Assembly: GCA_937926755.1 (NCBI GenBank)
Contig: CALBBA010000159.1
Span: 1-5,637 of the forward strand
DNA from: an uncultured Collinsella sp.
GTDB taxonomy: Bacteria > Actinomycetota > Coriobacteriia > Coriobacteriales > Coriobacteriaceae
Direction of reading: 5' to 3'
DNA: 5,637 nucleotides
Numbering within the stretch: position 1 is the first letter of the stretch; each line of letters starts with the position of its first letter. The translations under genes were made by a program, and so were the position numbers. Of the stretch, positions 1 to 5,500 are shown in pieces. The notes beneath the pieces were generated by a model, which was not told where the DNA came from, did not search any database, and saw nothing but the letters and a program-made list of their open reading frames with translations.

Positions 1-476
1 ATCTGGCACTGTTCCTCAAGCAAACCCGGCATCGTGAGCACGGTATCGAAGAAGTCGTCGGGCGCGATATTGAGCAGTCCGTGGTTCCTCGCGCCCTCTG
101 CCGCGATGAGCTGGACGCCACGATGCCAACGGTTCGTCTCGTAATAGGTCACAAGCCAGTCCGGGTCGGCACCTAGAAGCTCGAAGCAGATGTACAAGGT
201 TGATACGCAGCCTTTTTCATACTTCATCAGCCTCTTTATGGCTCCCCAGGGGCTATCGCTAGACGTGCTCTTGTTGTAGGCGAACTCACCTTTGTGGAGC
301 AGGTAGTACCCGCTCATGTCCTTGCTCGCGACTTGGTTATTGAAGAACGACCTTTGATCGACAAGGCCGTATTGGGCGGAGATGGTTAGAGGTAGGTCCG
401 ACTCATGGCCCTCGTTCTTCCTGGTCACTCGTCGGGCCACGTCTCCCAACTTACGCTGTTCCCAAGATGGAGTCGG
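1..476 (-). CDS. Silent HsdS half-module without a start codon, continues past left edge (TRD3)
   Basis: An uninterrupted minus-strand frame from 476 to the left edge encodes a third HsdS module. It begins PTPSWEQRKLGDVARRVTRK, just after an in-frame TGA at 477-479, with no start codon between that stop and WEQRK. The TRD that follows has segments typical of a widespread HsdS type: LPLTISAQYGLVDQ, GYYLLHKGEFAYNKST, GAIKRL, VSTLYICF, LIAAEGARNHGLLNI, then DTVLTMPGLLEEQCQ at the edge. By comparison with TRD1 and TRD2, the exit helix ending in LHQRE should lie within about 60-80 bp beyond the window. The intact frame of over 150 codons argues for a conserved donor cassette, not a decayed gene. 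It lies head to head with TRD2 (26 bp between their repeats), and its first 72 bases underlie the spurious 5' extension of the TRD2 frame. Confidence 0.85.
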
Positions 477-1034
477 TCAATCTGGATATCCGCTTGGGAA
501 CAGCGTAAGTTCTCCGACCTGGTTCTTATCGAGCGAGGCGGGTCACCTCGTCCTATCGATGCATATATTACGCAAGACCCCGCAGGACTGAACTGGGTAA
601 AGATTGGTGACGCGCCCGGCATGGGGAATTACATCACTTCTACCTCAGAGAAGATTAAACCCGAAGGGCTTTCGAAAACGAGGCAAGTATATCCAGGGGA
701 CCTAGTTCTCTCTAACTCCATGAGCTTTGGCAGACCGTACATTATGGCTGTTGAGGGCTGTATTCATGACGGATGGTTATTGATCCGAGACACTCAAAGC
801 CAATTCGACCCTGTGTTTCTTTGCCATATGTTGGGGACACCCCAAATGCTTGACCAGTACCGAATGTTTGCCTCCGGAAGCACGGTAAATAACCTGAACA
901 AAGAGCTCGTAGGGAATGCCACGGTTCCTGTGCCTAATAGGAGCGAACAGGTGGAAATCGGCAAATACCTAGACGAACTCGACAACCTCATCACCCTTCA
1001 TCAGCGTGAGCCACGGTTTGCTGATACAGGTTAA
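405..1034 (+). CDS. Silent HsdS half-module, inverted relative to the operon (TRD2)
   Basis: This is a single-TRD HsdS module on the strand opposite to hsdS-1. In the open frame from 405, WEQRKFSDL is at residues 31-39. A TRD follows, with segments common in type I HsdS (GGSPRPID 45-52, KIGD 66-69, VYPGDLVLSNSMSFGRPYI 95-113). The exit helix is EQVEIGKYLDELDNLITLHQREP (181-203), then a short tail RFADTG. The ATG at 405 is probably not a real start: residues 1-29 are antisense to the neighbouring TRD3 module and do not resemble HsdS. The true module begins at the 19-bp repeat at 493, with no ATG, GTG or TTG in frame between 405 and 493. It is therefore best read as a silent donor. Inversion across 493-511/2470-2488 would join it in frame to the hsdS-1 start (ASSWEQRK then FSDL). 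The TRD has no stops or frameshifts. Confidence 0.85.
   Translation: MALVLPGHSSGHVSQLTLFPRWSRSIWISAWEQRKFSDLVLIERGGSPRPIDAYITQDPAGLNWVKIGDAPGMGNYITSTSEKIKPEGLSKTRQVYPGDLVLSNSMSFGRPYIMAVEGCIHDGWLLIRDTQSQFDPVFLCHMLGTPQMLDQYRMFASGSTVNNLNKELVGNATVPVPNRSEQVEIGKYLDELDNLITLHQREPRFADTG
448..466 (-). repeat. WEQRK-coding recombination repeat, copy A (head of TRD3)
   Basis: The plus strand reads AACTTACGCTGTTCCCAAG, which on the minus strand encodes the WEQRK entry motif of TRD3. It is in the same orientation as copy C (2470-2488), and the exact match with C extends to 22 bp (448-469 against 2470-2491), or 31 bp with two mismatches (439-469 against 2461-2491). It is inverted relative to copy B (493-511). 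Confidence 0.92.
493..511 (+). repeat. WEQRK-coding recombination repeat, copy B (head of TRD2)
   Basis: CTTGGGAACAGCGTAAGTT is the exact reverse complement of copies A and C. It encodes the WEQRK motif at the head of the plus-strand TRD2 module. Paired with copy C it bounds a roughly 2-kb segment holding TRD2, the recombinase and TRD1. Exchange there keeps the reading frame, because both copies are read in the same phase (TGG GAA CAG CGT AAG). Confidence 0.92.
979..1014 (+). repeat. LITLHQREP-coding inner inverted repeat, left copy
   Basis: This 36-bp repeat has one mismatch (position 985) to the reverse complement of 1982-2017; 986-1014 is a perfect 29-bp match. It encodes DNLITLHQREP at the C-terminal end of TRD2. 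It lies 16 bp from the recombinase stop codon. Confidence 0.92.
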
Positions 1035-1957
1035 ATAAGAGTCGAAAGAGCCCTCATGACGATGTCAATGTCCTTGTTCTCGAGCTCTTGAATGACGTGC
1101 AAATAGGTTTCCTGAGTGGTGGTCATGCTTGCATGCCCGAGCCTTCGGGATACGCTGGCGATGGAGACGCCGGCGAATAGCAAAAGTGATGCATGCGTAT
1201 GTCGCAGCCCGTGGACGGATATGATGGGCACGCCAACATTTTTGCAGTGGCGCGCTAAAACGCTGTTAGCCGTCGAGTTGTAGACCTTTCCCTTCGCAAA
1301 TATGGGCTCAGTCGGCGGAAGGTCTTTGAGCAGCCCGGAAAGTTGCATGATGAGTTGCCAGTCGAGTTGAACCTTCCGCACTGATGAGGCGTTTTTCGTG
1401 GGGACGAATCCACCGCCGTTCTTGTAATCCCAGGTCTTGTTCACCGAGAGCGTTTGATGGGCGAAGTCGAAGTCTTCGGGAGTAAGCCCAAGGGCCTCGG
1501 AGAAGCGCAGGCCCGTTTTAGCGACTATGAGAATAAGCCAATCCCAACTCGGCCCGCCTGATAAGTCAAGGTCGCCGAGCATGGCATGAAGCTCAAACTG
1601 GTTGAGATACTTGATCTTTTTCGCACGCGGCTGTTTCCCTTTGATGATGGCCTTGCGCGTAGGGTCGCGGGGGATGAGTCCTTCGTCAACCGCGTCAAGG
1701 ATCGCCCCCTTAAGCTGATGGTGGAAGTCCATGGTTGTCTGGCGCTCGTGGTGCTCTGCGTAGCCGTTGATGAGCTGCTGGTACGAGGTTCGGTCGAGAT
1801 CTTTTATCTTGAGGTCTGGAATCAGCTTGGCGAGCCAAGACTGCGTGAGCCGGTACTTTCCCATGGTGACCTCACGGATGGCCCCTTCTTTGTAGACGCT
1901 AATCCATTGCGAGTAGTAATCGCAGAAAAGCGACTCTTCGTTGATGCTGATTGGCAT
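1031..1957 (-). CDS. Tyrosine site-specific recombinase, probable hsdS invertase
   Basis: This 308-residue member of the phage integrase/XerC-like family probably catalyses strand exchange between the hsdS repeats around it. The N-terminal SAM-like core-binding domain covers about residues 10-95 and the catalytic domain about 115-290. The full catalytic set is present: R151 in TGLRFSEALGL, K188 in the beta-hairpin (PTKNASS), H249-x-x-R252 in HGLRHTHAS, H275 in RRLGHAS and nucleophile Y285 in QETYLHV. An AAAGAGGG ribosome binding site ends 5 nt before the ATG, which supports this start. The gene lies between an inverted pair of LHQRE-coding repeats, 24 bp from one and 16 bp from the other, so it sits inside the DNA it would invert. 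It overlaps the hsdS-1 tail and reads in the same direction as the hsd operon at present; its stop shares TTAA with the stop of the plus-strand TRD2 module. The family is clear; the role as hsdS invertase is inferred from position. Confidence 0.93.
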   Translation of the reverse strand: MPISINEESLFCDYYSQWISVYKEGAIREVTMGKYRLTQSWLAKLIPDLKIKDLDRTSYQQLINGYAEHHERQTTMDFHHQLKGAILDAVDEGLIPRDPTRKAIIKGKQPRAKKIKYLNQFELHAMLGDLDLSGGPSWDWLILIVAKTGLRFSEALGLTPEDFDFAHQTLSVNKTWDYKNGGGFVPTKNASSVRKVQLDWQLIMQLSGLLKDLPPTEPIFAKGKVYNSTANSVLARHCKNVGVPIISVHGLRHTHASLLLFAGVSIASVSRRLGHASMTTTQETYLHVIQELENKDIDIVMRALSTLI

Positions 1958-2570
1958 TTTTGCCCTCTTTCATCATGCGAGGTGGCTCACGCTGATGAAG
2001 GGTGATGAGGCTGTCGATGGAGGTAAGGACCTCAGCAATCTCGTGCTGCTCGGCCTTGCTTGGCAGCATGAACTCGTATTCGAGCATCGTGCCGACATTG
2101 AGCGTCTTGTTCCTTCCGGCACCGCTCGGCGATGCCAGCCAGAGATGGCGGCGAAAACGATCGTCGAGTACGGCATAACGGAAGTATTCCGGATCCATGT
2201 CCTCGTGAAACTGGAACTGCGGAAAACGGTGGGATACCAGCGCTTTTGCATCCTCTTCTGAGGTTATTGCAACAGCGTGCTCCCAGGCGAAAACGATGTT
2301 CACGACAAAGCAGTCAGCCTTGACCTTACCGAGCTCTTTCTCCTCGATTTCCTTGCCTGCTTCGACCGCGGTCAAGAACGTTCCTTTTGCATGGCTGCGC
2401 ACGCCCATGCGGGTGTAACCATGCGTCGGCGTCGGCACCAATTCCTTGTATCGGTCGACAACGTCGCCTAACTTACGCTGTTCCCAAGATGAAGCGAGGG
2501 GACGCATGGTCACATGCATCCCCTCGGATTGACAAACTCTCGATTTCACCTGTTCATAATCGCCGCTCAT
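1899..2570 (-). CDS. hsdS: Type I specificity subunit HsdS, half-length, single TRD (expressed copy, TRD1)
   Basis: HsdS chooses the DNA sequence that the HsdM/HsdR complex methylates or cuts. This 223-residue protein is about half the usual HsdS length of roughly 400. It has one module: a WEQRKLGD entry motif (29-36), one target recognition domain (about 37-170, with the typical SGAGRNKTLN segment at 149-158), then a conserved helix EQHEIAEVL...LITLHQRE (174-195). The second TRD is absent, so a homodimer is likely, as known for natural and engineered half-HsdS proteins. The last 27 or so residues (PRMMKEGKNANQ...) do not look like HsdS; they are read through the recombination site into the recombinase gene, overlapping it by 59 bp in another frame. 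The ATG at 2570 overlaps the hsdR stop (ATGA), implying translational coupling. Met18 and Met22 are alternative starts; GAGGGG at 2520-2525 lies 12 nt before Met22. It is the only one of the three modules with a plausible start. Confidence 0.88.
   Translation of the reverse strand: MSGDYEQVKSRVCQSEGMHVTMRPLASSWEQRKLGDVVDRYKELVPTPTHGYTRMGVRSHAKGTFLTAVEAGKEIEEKELGKVKADCFVVNIVFAWEHAVAITSEEDAKALVSHRFPQFQFHEDMDPEYFRYAVLDDRFRRHLWLASPSGAGRNKTLNVGTMLEYEFMLPSKAEQHEIAEVLTSIDSLITLHQREPPRMMKEGKNANQHQRRVAFLRLLLAMD
1963..1970 (-). promoter_or_regulatory. Ribosome binding site of the recombinase
   Basis: The minus strand reads AAAGAGGG, then CAAAA, then ATG, giving 5 nt between site and start. It lies inside the hsdS-1 coding tail and inside the inner invertible segment, so it moves with the recombinase on inversion. 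It fixes the recombinase start at 1957. Confidence 0.75.
1982..2017 (-). repeat. LITLHQREP-coding inner inverted repeat, right copy
   Basis: This is the inverted partner of 979-1014, with an exact 29-bp match at 1982-2010. It encodes DSLITLHQREP at the end of the HsdS part of TRD1, in the same phase as the left copy. It lies 24 bp upstream of the recombinase ATG, so the pair brackets the recombinase tightly. Confidence 0.92.
2470..2488 (-). repeat. WEQRK-coding recombination repeat, copy C (expression site, head of TRD1)
   Basis: This is the same 19-mer as copy A, located about 80 bp after the hsdS start and encoding WEQRK in the expressed hsdS. Because the start codon and its coupling to hsdR lie outside the repeat, on the hsdR side, any module recombined to this site would become the expressed specificity. 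Confidence 0.92.
2567..2570 (-). promoter_or_regulatory. ATGA stop/start overlap coupling hsdR and hsdS
   Basis: The hsdS ATG (2568-2570) overlaps the hsdR TGA (2567-2569) by two bases, within a four-base ATGA. A possible GGAAGGTGG site at 2586-2594 is 15 nt from the ATG, rather far, so coupled translation is the more likely way hsdS is started. Confidence 0.7.
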
Positions 2571-5500
2571 TCGTCGATATCGAAGCCACCTTCCAGGATG
2601 AACTTCTTCAACAGCGCCGCCGCACGGGTGTTCACCTTGAACAGAGGGAGCGTCTTGCCTTCCTTCTGCTCAAAGAAGGCCTTGGCGCGCGCCTTGTCTA
2701 CCGAGTCCTTTAAATCGTCGAAGCGCCCGAACTCGTTAATGTTCGATTCCGCCAGGTCGAGCGCAGCCATGGCAGCAAGAAGCTCGCCGTCTATGCCGAG
2801 CGCCTCGACGACCCGCTCGACCTGGGCGTTTTTCGCCTTGCGAGCATAGGACGTGATGTAATCCCTCAGCGTCATACCGTCTTCAAGGGCGACGTCCCCA
2901 CGCTCGACGTCGTGAAGGAACAGCTCGGCGAAGCGTTGGTCGTCCTGACTCAGGGACGCGAACGATCGGTGGAGCTCCTCGCGCGCGGCGGCGAGCCCCT
3001 CGTCGTCCTGTTCAAGGCATTTCAGCCACTTCTCGAAGTTTGCGTTCATGTAGTCGCTGTCTATGAGCCCCGTGTCGATCTCGGTTATATGACCATCGAG
3101 CTCGTAGGGCGCCCCCGGGGCGCCTCCGGGGCCGATTCCTCCCGCGAACAGCTCTTTGTAGCGTTGCACGAGGATGAGATAAGTCCGCTCGTCGATGACC
3201 GGCTGCACGAAGTAGGTTCTGCCGCGTCGCCCTCCCCCATCCGGTTCCTCCTCGAACTCGTAGGTATCCTGGTCCCACGTAAAGCCCTGCACCTTCGCGG
3301 CTTCGAGGAATTCATTGAGCTCGACGAACTCCTTGGCGAACTTTCGTCTGGCCTCTTGTGATGCGGGAAGTTTCGAAAGGTCGCCAACGCCCGCAGCCTC
3401 GAACACCATGAGTATCTCCTGCAGACGCGCGTCCATCAGCGCGATATTGTCCGGGAGCTTCTGTACGAACATGTCGAGCGGGCGGTCGCCCGAGTACAGC
3501 TTCACCGCGGCATCGATGTGGCCCTTCATAGTGTGAGGACGGCGGTAGTAGCGGATGGTGCCGAAGGGCTTGTCAGGGCCGAACAGGCGGTTGGTGCGGC
3601 TGAAGGCCTGGATGATGCTCTCGTAGTCGATGACCTTGTCGAGGTAGAGTGTGTTGAGCCATTTGGAGTCGAAGCCCGTGAGCATCTGGTCCACCACAAT
3701 GAGCAGGTCGATGCGGGAATCGCGGTTGGAGTCGACGTTGACGTAGGGCTTTTTATGGGACAGACGTGCCGAGATGTCCTTCTTCATGGCGGGCCACGTG
3801 GGGATGGTGAATTCCTGACCGTATGCCTTGTTGTAGTCTTCTATGAGCTCGACCAGAGCATCTTCCTTCACCGTGGAGCCGGCGTTGTTGTCAACGCTCG
3901 GGTCGAAAAGGGCGGTCACCTTCATCTGCGGCGCTCGTTCCTTAAAGGCTCGGTAGTAGTCGATTGCCTCTGGGATGGAGCTCGTCGCCAAGATTGCATG
4001 GAACTTGTTGCCGTGGGAGAGCACGGGGAAGCGCCGTAGCACGTCCTCGACCACCTTGTCATGGTGCGGCGTGTCGGGCCAGTACTGAGCGCGGGTCAAG
4101 AAGTCCTCGATACCCTTGATGCGGTTGCCAGCGCCGTCAACCATGGGTCCCATGGGGACCTTCGCCTGGTCCATGTAGTGATAGAAGACCTTGCTCTTGC
4201 GCTCATCAGAGATGGCCTCACCGACGCTTGAGGCCTTAGCCTGTTCGAGGGCCACGGCCTCGCGCACGTCGTGGTCGTCGAAGGTCGTCACCATGTACGG
4301 GTCGAAGCCCAGCACATTGCCATCGCGGATGCCGTCGGCGATGCTGTAGCGGTGCAGGCACTCGCCAAACACCATGGCGGTGGTGGAACCCTTCTTCTGG
4401 TTCTCGTCGAGGATCGGCGTGCCCGTGAAGCCGAAGAACAGCGCGTTGGGGAAAGCCCGACGTATGTCCTGGAGCATGTCGCCGAAGGTGGATCGGTGGC
4501 ACTCGTCGATGACGAACACGATCCTCTTGGAGGCTAGGCGGTCGAGCTCCGCCTGGGTGATTCTACCCTCGCCGGCCTTCACGTTGCTCATCTTCTGGAT
4601 AGAGGTCACGATGAGGCGGTTCTTGGGGTCGTCGCTCGCGAGCTTCGACTTTAGCACCTGCGTGTTCTCAGTCCCCTGCACGTCGTCGGCGTCGTCGGCG
4701 AATGCGCGGTACTCGGAGAGCGACTGCGTGCCCAGCTCGATGCGGTCCATAAGAAAGACAACCTTGTCGGCGTCGTGCGAGTCGGCTATGAGCTGGGCAG
4801 ATTTGAAGCTCGTCATGGTCTTGCCGGAGCCGGTGGTATGCCATATGTAGCCGCCGGGACGCCCCGGGGCGCTGCTCTTGGGCCTCTCGTCCCACTTGCA
4901 CCTGCGCACCTTGTCGGATATGGCGGCAGCCGCGTAGTACTGGTAGCTGCGCATGACCTTCAGGCAGCCGTCCGAACTGTCGGCCACGGTATAGAAACCG
5001 ATGAGCTGGTGCGCCATGGGGATGGAGAGCAGCGTGGAGGTGAATCGTTTCCATTCGTCGGCTCCGGGTTTATCACCCGCGCAGACGGGCTCGTTGTTGA
5101 AGTCCTCCCAATGGAAGAAGAAGTTGGGGTTGAATACACCCGTGCCGGGGTTGGCGAAGTAGCGCGCCTCGTCGGGAGTCATTCCCACGAAAATCTGGAC
5201 TAGGCGGAAGAGCCCCGTGAACACGCCCTCGTGGGCGTACTTCTCGATCTGCCCGGTGGCCTGGCTCACGGGCACGCCACTGCGCTTGAGCTCGATGTGA
5301 ATGACGGGCATGCCGTTGATGAGCAGACACAGGTCGCCGCGGCGGTCGTTCAAGATCTTGTTCTTCGCAGGATAGACAGGCTGCTGAGCTATCTGGTAGC
5401 GGCTCTGGCCAGCTGCGATCTCCTGGCGGGCGTAGATCTTCAGGCTTACCCCCTTGCCCTGATGAAGCACATCGTCGGGGTTGTCGCGCGTGATGGCGAC

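Larger units (their letters stand above)
448..511. repeat. Head-to-head 19-bp palindrome arms with 26-bp spacer between TRD3 and TRD2
   Basis: Repeat copies A and B face each other across 26 bp (467-492), where the two silent modules diverge. As single-stranded DNA or RNA it could form a 19-bp stem with a 26-nt loop. There is no T-tract and the stem is only moderately GC-rich, so it does not look like a terminator; it is best explained as two recombination sites placed back to back. Confidence 0.8.
979..2017. other. Predicted inner invertible segment carrying the recombinase gene
   Basis: A segment of about 1.04 kb consists of the inverted LHQRE-coding repeats and, between them, almost nothing but the recombinase gene. 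Its inversion would leave the TRDs in place, reverse the recombinase and swap the short HsdS C-terminal tails (RFADTG against PRMMKEGKNANQ...). Nested inside the outer segment, it allows four arrangements of expressed TRD and recombinase direction. Confidence 0.7.
493..2488. other. Predicted outer invertible segment (TRD2 - recombinase - TRD1)
   Basis: The segment is bounded by the exact 19-bp inverted copies B and C. Inversion would move TRD2 behind the hsdS start and TRD1 into the silent position, and would turn the recombinase against the direction of the hsd operon. The repeats, their phase and the recombinase between them are seen directly; activity is inferred. Confidence 0.8.

Noticed and set aside
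405..492. ATG at 405 as the real start of the plus-strand hsdS
   Set aside because: The first 29 residues are antisense to the TRD3 module and unlike HsdS. The module homology begins only at the 19-bp repeat at 493.
448..511. Hairpin as a transcription terminator
   Set aside because: There is no T-tract on either side, the loop is 26 nt, and both arms code for the WEQRK motif and match the third copy at 2470-2488. Recombination sites explain it better.
1031..1957. Recombinase as an integrase of a prophage or integrative element
   Set aside because: There is no tRNA attachment site, excisionase or phage gene nearby, and the gene sits between hsdS modules inside inverted repeats, which fits a local invertase role better. 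A distant origin from such an element is possible.
1586..2005. Plus-strand open frame across the recombinase
   Set aside because: It is antisense to a complete tyrosine recombinase and has no recognisable domain.
3108..3134. GC-rich palindrome-like stretch (GCGCCCCCGGGGCGCC region)
   Set aside because: It encodes a Gly/Pro-rich linker (GPGGAPGAP) inside hsdR; there is no T-tract and it lies well within the gene, so it is codon bias rather than a regulatory site.
2912..5203. Many open frames on the plus strand and in other minus frames within hsdR
   Set aside because: They are shadows of a GC-rich gene whose frame contains every expected nuclease and helicase motif.
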